Notes: generated from the sequence alone by a model not told the origin. DNA of 64,000 nt from CAWFQB01 sp965277875 (GCA_965277875.1 CBDIDV010000002.1:4836001-4900000), one strand, 5' to 3'; counted from the first letter of the stretch, positions 48,000-57,350 are shown. Numbers and translations are program-made.

Positions 48000-49220
48000 T
48001 TACGCGTCTCTGGGGCGGGCGCGGCCCGACTGCATCCAGAGCGAGAATGCCAGGGCGCGCGGCTCCTCTACAACCCCGTACAGCGCGAACCACTCGCACA
48101 CATTGGCGACATCGCGGACGAACAGCGCATACGCGTCCGGGTTGTCCATAGGGTCTACGGCCTGCGGAAAGTCAATGATGCGCAGCGCACCCTGCCAGTA
48201 CAGGATGTTGTAGGGCGACAGGTCGCCGTGTACGCGGTCGCATTCGAGGCATACGGCGAGGTTGCGGCGCATCTGCTCAAACAGGCGCGCGGCCTCGTCC
48301 CGCGTGGGCTGTACGCTGACTAACTGCGGCGCGGCCATGCCCGCCGTGCCATAGTAGTCGAGGAGCAAGGCGCTTTCCGCCTGCGCGTAGGGTTTGGGTA
48401 CGTCCGCGCCGGCTTTATGCAGGCGTGACAGCGTTTCGTACTCGGCCCCGATCCATAGGCCGAACTGCGCGCTTAGTCCTTTGGCGGACTTCTGGGCAAT
48501 GGCCTTGTCCAGGCGCGTGTTCATTGTGGTGCGGCCCTGCTGGTACACGCTGTAATTCTTGAAACTGCGGTGTTCGCGCGCGCGGTACACTTTGGCGGCG
48601 AGCAGGGCGTTGCCGGTCACGGCCTGTAGTCGGGGGTGCGCCTGACAGCAGTACACGCTCGCCTCTTTGCCGCTTTTGACCACAACGGGCGTGCCGACGA
48701 TCAGCTCATCGGCAAAGAAACTCGCCAATGGCCCGCTGTACTCGCCGTCCTCCTCCCCATCTGCAATCACGCGCGGCCCGGACGCTTTGGCGCGGACTGT
48801 ATTCTTGTCCGCTCCCTTGCCCGGCCTGGCTTTCGCGCCCGCGCCGCCTGCCCTGTGTCGTGGCGCGGCCTCCTGTTCCTCCGCGTCAAAGTCGCGCCAG
48901 CGCTCCGCCTGCATTCGCTGCCCCAGTCCCGGATCGTCCATCTCCGGCGTGGCGTTCGCGCGGTTCGCAGTTTCCGCATCTATCGTGCCGCTGTCGTTGT
49001 CACCGTCTTCGATGTCTTCTGTGTCTTCTTCTGTGTCTTCTTCGGGATTGCTTCTAAGGCGGGATTGAAGTTCATTCTCGCTGTCATTCCACTTGTTTGC
49101 AGGCGAATTCAAGATCAGACGTGGTGAGTTTTGCAATTCGGGGGTTCTCCGTATCAGGTGTCCGCATAGGGCGAGTGTCGCGCGCGCAGCGCGGCGAAAA
49201 GACAAGCGTGTTTTCAGCAT
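48000..49220 (-). CDS. RIO-type serine/threonine protein kinase
   Basis: 406 residues. RIO kinase motifs: the nucleotide-binding lysine region VVKSGKEASVYCCQAHP (about 178-195), AAKVYRAREHRSFKN, the catalytic loop VHGDLSPYNILYW (about 325) and the metal-binding IIDFPQAVDP (about 345). All key residues are present, so it should be active. The family is universal in archaea and eukaryotes (40S or 30S maturation) and patchy in bacteria. The first 150 residues are disordered and acidic (PEEDTEEDTEDIEDGDND), unusual for a bacterial RIO. The start is uncertain: the best ribosome site (GGAGTG) serves an ATG at 49230 in another frame that stops after 49 codons. It converges with the anti-sigma gene. 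Confidence 0.85.
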   Translation of the reverse strand: MLKTRLSFRRAARATLALCGHLIRRTPELQNSPRLILNSPANKWNDSENELQSRLRSNPEEDTEEDTEDIEDGDNDSGTIDAETANRANATPEMDDPGLGQRMQAERWRDFDAEEQEAAPRHRAGGAGAKARPGKGADKNTVRAKASGPRVIADGEEDGEYSGPLASFFADELIVGTPVVVKSGKEASVYCCQAHPRLQAVTGNALLAAKVYRAREHRSFKNYSVYQQGRTTMNTRLDKAIAQKSAKGLSAQFGLWIGAEYETLSRLHKAGADVPKPYAQAESALLLDYYGTAGMAAPQLVSVQPTRDEAARLFEQMRRNLAVCLECDRVHGDLSPYNILYWQGALRIIDFPQAVDPMDNPDAYALFVRDVANVCEWFALYGVVEEPRALAFSLWMQSGRARPRDA

Positions 49221-49502
49221 GGGTTGTCATAAAACATCACTCCTACTCTGTCCACTCCGCATCTTCCAGATGTTTTTCGCGTGGCTGTCGTGAGGCGGCA
49301 GCCGGATACAGCGAAGGCGAAGGGACACGCAAACACAAAATCGGATAGACGTAAAGCTGTCTGATACTGTATCGCGCGAAATCGGCGGACTGCTAAACCG
49401 ACGCGCAAAAATCGGCGGAAGTTCGTCGTGGGCAGCAGCAAAGCAAACTGTCCACGCCTTACACCTGACAAAAACACTTGTAATGCTCTTCTGCCAGATG
49501 CT

Positions 49503-49580
49503 TATGATATGTTTTACGGTACACCGTGACCATTATTATGTGAACAGCCGTTTATTTCACACAAGAAATGAGGGATGCCA
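49503..49580 (+). promoter_or_regulatory. Promoter region of a small transcription unit, with palindrome
   Basis: TATGAT (49503-49508) is a possible -10 box with TTGTAA 19 bases upstream. The palindrome ACGGT-AC-ACCGT (49516-49527) lies just downstream. The adjoining part of the gap (49221-49500) shows no gene. Confidence 0.35.
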
Positions 49581-49652
49581 ATGTTCCAAAAGATGCGAAA
49601 CATGGCGGCGAGGACATGGGCATCAAGGGTTTATAACGCCGACGTGAAGTAA
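49581..49652 (+). CDS. Candidate 23-residue peptide in a small RNA-like unit
   Basis: MFQKMRNMAARTWASRVYNA and three further residues, with GAGGG six bases before the ATG. The peptide is basic and amphipathic. It is followed 42 bases later by a strong plus-strand terminator, and no other plus-strand gene lies within 1.6 kb upstream, so a dedicated transcript is likely. It could be a micropeptide, a type I toxin-like peptide or a small RNA with a chance frame. Confidence 0.4.
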   Translation: MFQKMRNMAARTWASRVYNADVK

Positions 49653-49693
49653 CACCGTCCTCTCATTTTCCGCCTTGCGCGTAAAGCAAAAAT

Positions 49694-49739
49694 GCAGCTC
49701 CGCCGATTACGAAGCATCGGCGGGGCTGCGTTTCTTTTT
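49694..49739 (+). terminator. Strong rho-independent terminator of the small unit
   Basis: A 14-bp stem with one G-U, GCAGCTCCGCCGAT (49694-49707) with ATCGGCGGGGCTGC (49716-49729), followed by GTTTCTTTTTC. Confidence 0.85.
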
Positions 49740-49856
49740 CAGGTTTGCGCGGTCAGGCTTGCGCGGCATTCGCGTATTGCAGACAGGCTTGCGTGGCTGG
49801 GCTGTTTCAGGCTTTGCGCTCGCGCTGTATGTCGCTGACATCAGGCGGTCAGGGTT

Positions 49857-51296
49857 TTACGCGGGCTGTCCTGAGTCGCGCGCTGCGGGCGGCGCGGGAA
49901 CGCCGCTGTCCTCCCTTATCAGCAGCAGCGTGGCGACGATAGCCACACAACTCATGGCAGCAGCGACATACAGCGCGAGCGCAAAGCCTGACCTCAGCGA
50001 TTCTATGGACGGCGCGACGCCGGACGCAAGACCACCGCTCAGAGATACGGTACGGGCCGTGGAGACTGCGACCAAAACCGCCAATCCGATAGCGCCGCCG
50101 ATCTGCTCCGTAGTATTGAGCAGGCCGGATGCCAGCCCCTGCTGTTCGTCGCTGACCCCGCCTGTCGCCGCAATCACCGCTCCGACAAACAGCAGCGACA
50201 GCCCGCTCGCAAACAGCAACTGCGCGCCAAGCAGATCGCGCCAGAATACCGGGTGCAGCGGCAAACGCGCCTGCCAGAGCAAACCTGCCAGAATCATTAC
50301 AGCGCCGCCAATCAGCGTTTTACGCACACCAAACCTCTCCGGCAGCCAGGCGGCGAACTGCGAGGCCACGATGGAAACCAGTCCCAGAGGCAGGAAGGCC
50401 AGCCCGGTCGTCACGGCCCCGTAGTGCAGAACCTGCTGATAGTACAGGGTAAGAACAAAGATCGTCGCACCCGCAGCCGCCGAAGTCATTGCCCCGATGA
50501 GATTGGCCCCCACCAGTGTTCTGCGCCTAAAGATGGCAAGGGGGATCAGCGGGTCTGTAATCCGCGCTTCGACCGCGATAAATGCGCCCAGCAGAACAAG
50601 GGAAATCCCAAAACAGCCGAGCGTCCGCATCGCCAGCCAGCCCGACTGCGGCGCGGCGGCCAGCGCGTAGACCAAGAGCGTAACGCCCGACGTGACGAGC
50701 AATGCGCCCCACACATCCAGTCGGGGCCGCGTGGCGTCATGGCTTTCCGGCAGAACCCTATACGCCATAAGCGCGGCCAGCAGACCGATAGGGACATTGA
50801 CGAAAAACACCGAGCGCCAGCCCAGCCCCTGCGTGAGCAATCCGCCGAGCAGAACGCCCGCCGCGAAGCCGCCGGACGCGACCGCACCCCAGATACCCAG
50901 CGCGCGATTGCGTTCTTCACCCTCGGCAAATGTCGTTGTGAGCAGAGAAAGCGAGGCGGGCGCGATGATGGCCGAACCGATCCCCTGTATGGCCCGTGAC
51001 GCCACGAGCAGCCAGCCGGAACCCGCGAACCCGCCCAGCAGGGACGCGCCTGCAAACACGATCAGGCCCGCGATGAGCATCCGCCGCCGTCCGTACAGGT
51101 CGGCGGCACGACCCGCCAGCAGCAGCAGACCGCCCGCCGTCAGGCTGTACGCGTTGACGATCCACTGCAAATCCGCCTGCGAAAACCTCAGCGCGGTCTT
51201 GATCGTCGGCATGGCGACGTTGACAATCGAAAAATCCAGTACGACCATAAACTGCGCCACGCACAGCAGGGCCAGCGCGAGCCGCTTTCCACCCAT
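49857..51296 (-). CDS. MFS multidrug transporter of the DHA2 (EmrB/QacA) family
   Basis: 479 residues from the ATG at 51296, with GGGAGG six bases upstream. Fourteen membrane segments are expected. Motif D1 (LDFSIVNVAMPTI, about 25) and motif A (GRAADLYGRRRMLI, about 62) mark the 14-helix DHA2 drug:proton antiporters, with motif C-like GAVASGGFAAGVLLGGLLT near 145. It exports drugs, dyes or metabolites with proton antiport. No membrane-fusion partner or TetR-type regulator is adjacent. Confidence 0.93.
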   Translation of the reverse strand: MGGKRLALALLCVAQFMVVLDFSIVNVAMPTIKTALRFSQADLQWIVNAYSLTAGGLLLLAGRAADLYGRRRMLIAGLIVFAGASLLGGFAGSGWLLVASRAIQGIGSAIIAPASLSLLTTTFAEGEERNRALGIWGAVASGGFAAGVLLGGLLTQGLGWRSVFFVNVPIGLLAALMAYRVLPESHDATRPRLDVWGALLVTSGVTLLVYALAAAPQSGWLAMRTLGCFGISLVLLGAFIAVEARITDPLIPLAIFRRRTLVGANLIGAMTSAAAGATIFVLTLYYQQVLHYGAVTTGLAFLPLGLVSIVASQFAAWLPERFGVRKTLIGGAVMILAGLLWQARLPLHPVFWRDLLGAQLLFASGLSLLFVGAVIAATGGVSDEQQGLASGLLNTTEQIGGAIGLAVLVAVSTARTVSLSGGLASGVAPSIESLRSGFALALYVAAAMSCVAIVATLLLIREDSGVPAPPAARDSGQPA

Positions 51297-51576
51297 GAAA
51301 CCTCCCGGCGCGTCAGCGCGCCGCCAACAAATAAGCCTTGTTTTCACAATGCGCCTATCTGTGTTCTACCCGGTTCTGCGGGTGGAAGTTGCTATCGTGG
51401 CAGAAGCTGTGTCAGAAGAACATACGAGGATACGTAAAGAACACATAGAGAACACACAAAGAAGGTATCAGGAAGCAAAACAAAGCCGCGCCAGCGCTTG
51501 AACGCCGATGCGGCTTTAGCGTTCCTCGACCCAGGAACGCTAAATAAAAACGCTGAACGGGCTTGCCGCCAACATC

Positions 51577-52785
51577 CTACTTCTTTTCGATCAAAAATAA
51601 GAACTCTTTGCTGGCTTGTTCCGCCTCGCGTACCCACTCGCGCGTCCAGCGCATACCGCCCATGACGTTCCGCTTATAATCCACTTCGACCGCCTCCCGG
51701 AGTTTTCCCCCGGAGGTAATCACATCATGGAGTTCCTGCGCCGTAGCCCTGCCTCCTGAACTGTAAGAAAGAATGATGAAGGGTGACAGCGTGTTCTTTA
51801 GCAGACGCTCAATGGCTTCCACTGCAATGAATCCTCCCGCTTCGCTCCTCCTGAACTCCTCAAAAACGGAGGCGCTAAGTGTATCCGAGGTGTCCGATCT
51901 GCGTTTTGCTTTGCCGAATAATTCCGGCTTGTCGTACAGGCAAACCGACGTCCACAGGTGATAGTACGCGCTGTAGCGGACGCGCGACGGCGGCATTTTA
52001 TTGTTGTTGGAGCCGTAGGGCGGATCATAATAAGCCAAGTCCGCTGTTGTGGAGGAAAGACGGTCGAAAACGTCGCCCTGGTAGACTTCGTGCTGGCCGC
52101 TTTGTGGTGTCAGGCGCGGCACTTTCAGTTTCATAGGGTGATAACTGCGCGGCGACCAGTCTTTGATGTAGGAGGCGAAATGCCCCAGTGTGCTGTCCAC
52201 TTCATCTAAGGCCAGAATAAGACTTGTCAGCGCCACGGCCTTTTCACAGGGGGTAACATTGAGCCGCTCGATTTCGGCGCGAATCGCGTCCAATTTGCGC
52301 GTGTTATGTTTTTGCCAGGGTTTCTTCAGGTCATCCGATTGTATGGAGCATTCGCTGTCAGCGTCGCCGCCGTAATGCCGGGTAAACCATCCGTCTTCAC
52401 CCGGTAGCGCGTTCAGATGATCTATCAACTCCTGATAATGCTGCTGCGGATAAGAGTTCATCAGGTAGCAGACGCCGAACACTTTCGACCATGAGGAAAT
52501 GTCGTTGCAAATCACCCGATAGCCGCATTGCGCGAAGGCTTGCGAGACGCGCGTTGTTCCTGCGAACCCATCAAACACAGTTCTCGCCTGTGTTTTCTGC
52601 GCCAGTTGGAGAATGTGCGGCAATAGCTTTAACTTCGATCCCGCGTATTTGATGCCCTGTGTTTTCGGGGCATGTAGAACAAGATCTTCAAACAGCGAAA
52701 GGGCAGATGTGCCTGATACAGTCATGTCGGTGGCGCTTTCATCGTGGCTTTTATTACAAGCTGGATCGTTGCTTTTGCTCGTCAA
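51577..52785 (-). CDS. D12-class N6-adenine DNA methyltransferase
   Basis: 402 residues from a TTG start overlapping the end of the nuclease gene by 32 bases; the ATG at 52725 is an alternative. The D12/Dam-type pattern is IKYAGSKLKLLPHILQLAQ (SAM-binding motif X region, about 45), FDGFAGTTRVSQAF (motif I, about 70) and the catalytic YYDPPYGSNNNK (motif IV, about 258). An insert between motifs I and IV probably recognises the target. The frame is intact, so the DNA is likely still methylated although the linked nuclease gene is broken. Confidence 0.9.
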   Translation of the reverse strand: MTSKSNDPACNKSHDESATDMTVSGTSALSLFEDLVLHAPKTQGIKYAGSKLKLLPHILQLAQKTQARTVFDGFAGTTRVSQAFAQCGYRVICNDISSWSKVFGVCYLMNSYPQQHYQELIDHLNALPGEDGWFTRHYGGDADSECSIQSDDLKKPWQKHNTRKLDAIRAEIERLNVTPCEKAVALTSLILALDEVDSTLGHFASYIKDWSPRSYHPMKLKVPRLTPQSGQHEVYQGDVFDRLSSTTADLAYYDPPYGSNNNKMPPSRVRYSAYYHLWTSVCLYDKPELFGKAKRRSDTSDTLSASVFEEFRRSEAGGFIAVEAIERLLKNTLSPFIILSYSSGGRATAQELHDVITSGGKLREAVEVDYKRNVMGGMRWTREWVREAEQASKEFLFLIEKK

Positions 52786-53586
52786 CGTCCTTCAGTAACT
52801 CTGCAAGAGCCGCATTATGACCGCTTGAAGTAGACAGCAGCGCGTGTGAAAACAGCTTTATTAGAGTTGGAGAGGTCGAATAATCTATCCACCCCTCGGT
52901 GAGACTATCGAAATGTTTTAACGCATTCCTTGTATGTGTCCAAAAACCGCGTTGAAGCGCGTTCGCGGTTGCACCTCCGTAGCGAACCTCACAGATGTAC
53001 TCACCTTCCGCATCGAGAAACCTGTAAGCAGGATGCTTACGCCCACTTCCCTCTTCCAACAAAATGATCCGCGCAATGCTGGTTTTTGCACGGTCATAGT
53101 CAAACACGAATATGTTGCACCTCTGGTTTTTCTCATCGTAAATGAGAGGAAGAATGTTGATGTTGCTAAAATTGTCGAACACTGGATCGCTCATAATGTC
53201 CAGGATGAGTTGCTTGTCTTCTATCAACGGGCCATGATTCGTGAGCATAGCGAACATCAGGCTTCTCTTGTCTGTGGACAGTTGAAGTGGCCCATCTCCA
53301 TACGCCTTCAAACTCACCGCAAACTTGTCTTTTGTAATTTCATTAATGATTTCTATGTCCTCCTCGCTCTGAAGAGGTCTTTGCCGACACGAATTGATCT
53401 AAAATCATACATATATTGGTTGATGAATTCAGCAATGGCTATTTCGGCTAGGTCGCCATGCGTTTTGTTTCCAACCAGACGCATAGTAAATATGTTACTG
53501 AGCGTGACTGTGATAAGTTGTGGGTTCTTGCGAATCAACAGCTTCAAACGCTGCGTAAAATCTTTGTATGCTTCCTTTTTGTCCAT
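52754..53586 (-). pseudogene. Type II restriction endonuclease, frameshifted
   Basis: Two overlapping frames form one gene. The first 77 codons from the ATG at 53586 (MDKKEAYKDFTQRLK onward) read to RVGKDLF and then out of frame. One added T at about 53373 (CTCTTCAG to CTCTTTCAG) restores DLFQSEEDIEIINEITKD and the long frame with FAVSLKAYGDGPLQLSTDK, the probable catalytic strand (SLK), to the stop at 52754. The restored protein has about 277 residues. Loss of the nuclease with an intact methyltransferase is the usual first step in decay of an R-M system; a sequencing error is the alternative. Confidence 0.75.
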
Positions 53587-53649
53587 AGCAAAAGCTTCCG
53601 CTCAAACGCGCTATTTGTACTACCAGAACAATTCAGCCCAAGACTACAA

Positions 53650-53688
53650 ATCAAAATGGCGTCCAGACTGTTGTGTTCTGGACGCCAT
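53650..53688 (-). terminator. Terminator of dxs
   Basis: Perfect 12-bp stem, ATGGCGTCCAGA/TCTGGACGCCAT (53656-53667 with 53677-53688), followed on the minus strand by TTTGATTT, 25 bases after the dxs stop codon. Confidence 0.88.
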
Positions 53689-53712
53689 CTTGGTTTCCTT
53701 AGCGGTCGGAAC

Positions 53713-55746
53713 TTACGCCGTAAGCGCCTCGTGCGGGCCGTCCTGTGTCATGCGCTGCGGTTCAGGCTGCGGACGTCCCAGCAGGTCGCGGGCTGCAGCG
53801 GCAAAGTCCGGGGCGGTCAGCATACACAGGCGATGCAAAATTGGGATCGCGCCATGTTCGATGAACTTGTCCGGCACACCGAACAGACGGGTCTGCACGT
53901 CGCTGACGCCGCTTGCGGCCAGCAGTTCCAGTACGCCGCTGCCCACGCCGCCCGTGACGGCCCCCTCTTCCATAACGATTACCCGGCGCGTCCGACGGGC
54001 CGAGTCGAGGATTAGCTCCTTGTCCAGCGGCCTGGCCCAGCGCAGGTTCACAAAGTCCACGCTGATGCCTTCGGCCTGCAGGGTTTTTGCCGCCTCGAAC
54101 GCGGGCGCGACCATATTGCCATACGCGAGCAGGGCCACATCGTCGCCGCGCATCAGCCGCTCGGCCTTGCCGAATTCAATAGGCGGCGTCACATATTCAG
54201 GCGTCGGGTTCTCCGAACCGCTTCCTGTGTCGCCGTTCCCGGTACTCAGCCAATCAATGTCGGGCGCATTGCCGCGCGGGTAGCGCAGGACGATGGGGCC
54301 GGAGTTGGAACCGACGACATGCTCCTGCACCATGTAGCGCATCATGGCATCCATTTCGTCGCCGTCTTTCGGGGCGAGCAGGCTCATGTTGGGAATGTGG
54401 CGCAGGTACGCGATGTCGAATACGCCGTGATGGGTCGGGCCGTCGTCGCCGACAAGTCCGGCGCGATCCAGGCAGAAGATCACGGGCAGGTTTTGCAGGG
54501 CCACATCGTGCAGAATGATGTCATAGGCGCGCTGCAAGAATGTGCTGTAAATGGCCGTAATGGGCTTCATGCCCTCGGCGGCAAGTCCCGCCGCAAAGCA
54601 GACCGCGTGCTGTTCGGCGATGGCCGTGTCGAAATAGCGATCCGGGTAGGTCTGGCTGAACTTGGTCAGGCCCGTGCCGTCGGGCATGGCTGCCGTGATG
54701 GCCGCGACTTTCGGGTCCTGCGCGGCCATATCCATGATGGCCTTGCTGAATACGCTCGTCCACGTCTGACCGCTGGATTTGCTGCCGCTGGCCGTGCCTG
54801 CCGCCACTTCCTTGAACATCGGCGGCGTAACGGCGTGCCACTTGCGCGCGTCGCCCTCGGCCTGCTCGTAGCCCTTGCCCTTGACCGTGCGAAGGTGGAT
54901 GAAGACGGGGCCTTCGATCTGCTTGGTGGCCGCGAACAGATCCAGCATCATATCCAAGTCATGGCCGTCTACCGGCCCGAAGTACTTGAAGCCAAGTTCC
55001 TCGAACAGGACGCCGGAATTATCCGCGCTCACAAGATGCGTCAAGTTCTGGCGCAGTACGCTCGACGCGGCCCGGCTTATCAGGCGTCCCGGCGCTCCCG
55101 GAACAATCTTCAGGGCGCTCTTGGTCTGCGCCTCGACGTTCTGGTACAGGCGCGTGGCGCGCAGCTTGGCGAGGTACGTGGACAATGCGCCCACGCTCTC
55201 CGCGATGCTCATGTCGTTGTCGTTGAGGATGACCGTAAAGTTGCGTCCGCTGTGTCCCGCGTTGTGCAGGCCTTCCAGGGCCAGCCCCGCCGTCATGGAC
55301 GCGTCGCCGATCACGGCCAGAACATGCTCGTCGCTGCTTTTGCCGGCCATGTCGCGGGCCACGGCAAAGCCGAAGGCCGCGCTGATGCTGGTTCCCGCGT
55401 GTCCCGCGCCGAACAGGTCGTACTCGCTCTCCTCACGGCGCAGGAACCCGCTCAGGCCGCCATACTGGCGCAGCGTCTCGAAGCGATCAAGCCGCCCGGT
55501 CAGCATCTTGTGCGCGTAGCACTGGTGGCCTGTGTCCCAGATGATCTTATCCGTCGGCACATTGTAGACGGTATGGAGCGCAAGGATAAGGTCGGTGGCC
55601 CCCAGGTCGGACGCGAAATGCCCGCCGGTCTTGGAAAGATTGTCTATGATCGCCTGACGAAGTTCGTGGGCGACCTGCTTTAGCTGGTCTCGGCTGAGTG
55701 TTTTGAGATCGGCGGGGCTATGGATACGCGACAGCAGTTCATACAT
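53713..55746 (-). CDS. dxs: 1-deoxy-D-xylulose-5-phosphate synthase
   Basis: 677 residues, the usual length. The thiamine-dependent enzyme condenses pyruvate with glyceraldehyde 3-phosphate in the first step of the MEP isoprenoid pathway. Visible parts: SKTGGHFASDLGATDLILAL, DTGHQCYAHKMLTGR, the TPP-binding GDASMTAGLALEGLHNAG with the metal ligands in NDNDMSI, the catalytic FDTAIAEQHAV (general-acid Glu) and the transketolase-type DRAGLVGDDGPTHHGVFD. All catalytic residues are intact. It is monocistronic with a strong promoter about 320 bases upstream. Confidence 0.97.
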   Translation of the reverse strand: MYELLSRIHSPADLKTLSRDQLKQVAHELRQAIIDNLSKTGGHFASDLGATDLILALHTVYNVPTDKIIWDTGHQCYAHKMLTGRLDRFETLRQYGGLSGFLRREESEYDLFGAGHAGTSISAAFGFAVARDMAGKSSDEHVLAVIGDASMTAGLALEGLHNAGHSGRNFTVILNDNDMSIAESVGALSTYLAKLRATRLYQNVEAQTKSALKIVPGAPGRLISRAASSVLRQNLTHLVSADNSGVLFEELGFKYFGPVDGHDLDMMLDLFAATKQIEGPVFIHLRTVKGKGYEQAEGDARKWHAVTPPMFKEVAAGTASGSKSSGQTWTSVFSKAIMDMAAQDPKVAAITAAMPDGTGLTKFSQTYPDRYFDTAIAEQHAVCFAAGLAAEGMKPITAIYSTFLQRAYDIILHDVALQNLPVIFCLDRAGLVGDDGPTHHGVFDIAYLRHIPNMSLLAPKDGDEMDAMMRYMVQEHVVGSNSGPIVLRYPRGNAPDIDWLSTGNGDTGSGSENPTPEYVTPPIEFGKAERLMRGDDVALLAYGNMVAPAFEAAKTLQAEGISVDFVNLRWARPLDKELILDSARRTRRVIVMEEGAVTGGVGSGVLELLAASGVSDVQTRLFGVPDKFIEHGAIPILHRLCMLTAPDFAAAARDLLGRPQPEPQRMTQDGPHEALTA

Positions 55747-56066
55747 TCGAGTTTAATCCCTTATCGGATGGCGGGGCCGGGTACGCGCTGCGCGGAATGG
55801 TCACGCGCGATGCAGGCAGGCTGCCAGCCTCTTTTGGTTGTTGCTTTTGCACCCATACGATTCCACAAGAAGAATGCTTCCTCCTGTGGAACGCTTCTAA
55901 GCGCAAAATAACGTCTATTTCCCCTGGACGTGACACCTGCGACGGCGGCTCCGGGTGAAGCAGGCCGCAAAGCCTGCTAAGGGACGCCCTGCACAGATGC
56001 CCTCGCATTTACAGAAGACAAGAAGATCGGAACCGTCGCGTAACGAAACGCTTCCTCGCAGCGGTT
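55747..56066 (-). other. Long structured leader of dxs
   Basis: About 320 bases lie between the predicted transcription start and the dxs ATG. Two hairpins are visible: AGCAGGC-TTTGCG-GCCTGCT (55962-55981) and one closed by TTCCACA/TGTGGAA (about 55861-55891). Frames that cross it have no ribosome sites. No TPP riboswitch core (CTGAGA plus ACCTGATCTGG) is present, although dxs uses TPP. Confidence 0.4.
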
Positions 56067-56072
56067 CCACGC

Positions 56073-56101
56073 ATTGTACCACTTCGCGCAGGGCGTGTCA
56101 A
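56073..56101 (-). promoter_or_regulatory. Promoter of dxs
   Basis: Perfect TTGACA (56096-56101), 17-base spacer, TACAAT (56073-56078) on the minus strand; predicted start near 56066. Confidence 0.8.
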
Positions 56102-56199
56102 TCGGCCATACGCTTATCGCAGGGCAATGTACGGCTCAAATAATACTGTTGCGTCTTGTCTTCTTATATGGTTCCTGTACGCGGGTCGCGTCTGGTTTA

Positions 56200-57174
56200 T
56201 CAGCGACCGCGCAGGCGCGCGAGTCTTTTCCACCACGGCGGGGGGGCGTCGCCTGCGGGCGCGGCAGGCGCAGGGGCATCGGTTGTGGAGATGGCGGGAG
56301 GCGCGGCGGATGAAGCGGGTGAGGATGGGCAGGGCGAGGCAGTCTCTAAAGGAGAAAACCGGTCTTTGTTCGGCGCAGTGTCAGCGGACGGCGGGCTTGT
56401 TTTGGACACATCATCGGACGCGCCGTAACGTATCACAATCACCGTGATATTGTCGTCGCCGCCATTGGCGTTAGCGCGGGATACCAGGCGGTCGCAGGTC
56501 TTTTGGGGCGCATCGCCCGCTGTCAGAATCTCCGCGATTTCCGCATCTTCCAGCAGATTGCTCAGGCCGTCGCTGCACAGCAGCAGCACATCTCCCGCCT
56601 GCAGCGCAAAGCTTTCCACTTCCGGCTCGACCATGCCGGCAAAGCCGATGGCCCGCGTCATCACCTGCCGGAACTGCATCGCCCCGCCGTTTTCCCGGCT
56701 GCGCGAACCCCGGCTGGCGTGCAGAAAGGCGTGATCGTGCGTCAACTGCAGCAGATGGAACGCTCTGTACAGATAGCAGCGGCTGTCACCGACATTGCCG
56801 ACGATCAATTGATTAGCCTTTAGGAGGGCGAGAACGCATGTTGTTCCCATGCCATGCAGACCGGAGGTTTCGCGCGCCCGCTTCCATACGGCGGCATTGG
56901 CCGCGTGCAAAGCGCACCGGGCCGCTTCCGCTAAAACTTCGCCCGTGACGTTCGTTACCAGAGCGGCCTGGGCGCGGACAGTATCGGGAACAACGTCAAT
57001 GGCGATGCGGCTGGCGACCTCGCCCCCGTTGCCGCCGCCGATGCCGTCCGCCACGACAAAGAGGCCGTCCACGCGCCCACCGAATTGATCGGGCGCAAGC
57101 GCGGCAAGGCTGTCCTGGTTGAGTTCGCGGACGCGTCCTTGATCGGTTTTGAAGGCGTAGGTCAGGAATGACAT
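56200..57174 (-). CDS. PP2C-type serine/threonine protein phosphatase
   Basis: 324 residues from the ATG at 57174; the frame is open to an ATG at 57333, which has AAAGGA upstream, so a 53-residue extension is possible. PP2C motifs are complete: FKTDQGRVRELNQDS, VVADGIGGGNGGEVAS with metal-binding Asp, GTTCVLALL, VGNVGDSRCYLYR, CSDGLSNLL and GGDDNITVIVIR. A Pro/Ala-rich tail of about 70 residues ends in WWKRLARLRGR, possibly membrane-associating. It removes phosphates from Ser/Thr. The gene is 176 bases (or 17 from the alternative start) after the glycosyltransferase gene, so it is probably in that operon. Confidence 0.93.
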   Translation of the reverse strand: MSFLTYAFKTDQGRVRELNQDSLAALAPDQFGGRVDGLFVVADGIGGGNGGEVASRIAIDVVPDTVRAQAALVTNVTGEVLAEAARCALHAANAAVWKRARETSGLHGMGTTCVLALLKANQLIVGNVGDSRCYLYRAFHLLQLTHDHAFLHASRGSRSRENGGAMQFRQVMTRAIGFAGMVEPEVESFALQAGDVLLLCSDGLSNLLEDAEIAEILTAGDAPQKTCDRLVSRANANGGDDNITVIVIRYGASDDVSKTSPPSADTAPNKDRFSPLETASPCPSSPASSAAPPAISTTDAPAPAAPAGDAPPPWWKRLARLRGR

Positions 57175-57350
57175 GGTATCAGCCGCGCAGTGGCAGGGTT
57201 GAACAGAGCAGGCGTCTCCTATTATGACAGCATTCCGTACCAGCGGCGCAACGGGCGTTGTACCGGGATTGGCGGCGCAGCCCTCCGGAGCCGGGACTTG
57301 CCAATCCTGCGCGTCGGCTGTGCCTGTCAGCATTCTTTTCAGGGTTCCTT

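Noticed and set aside
49857..51296. DHA2 transporter as part of the neighbouring R-M locus
   Set aside because: Same strand, but about 280 bases apart and of ordinary GC; no functional link is visible.
54319..55683. A 454-codon plus-strand frame
   Set aside because: Antisense to dxs, whose sequence is unmistakable. No start signal and no family resemblance.
55747..56066. TPP riboswitch in the dxs leader
   Set aside because: The CTGAGA and ACCTGATCTGG-type core elements are absent.
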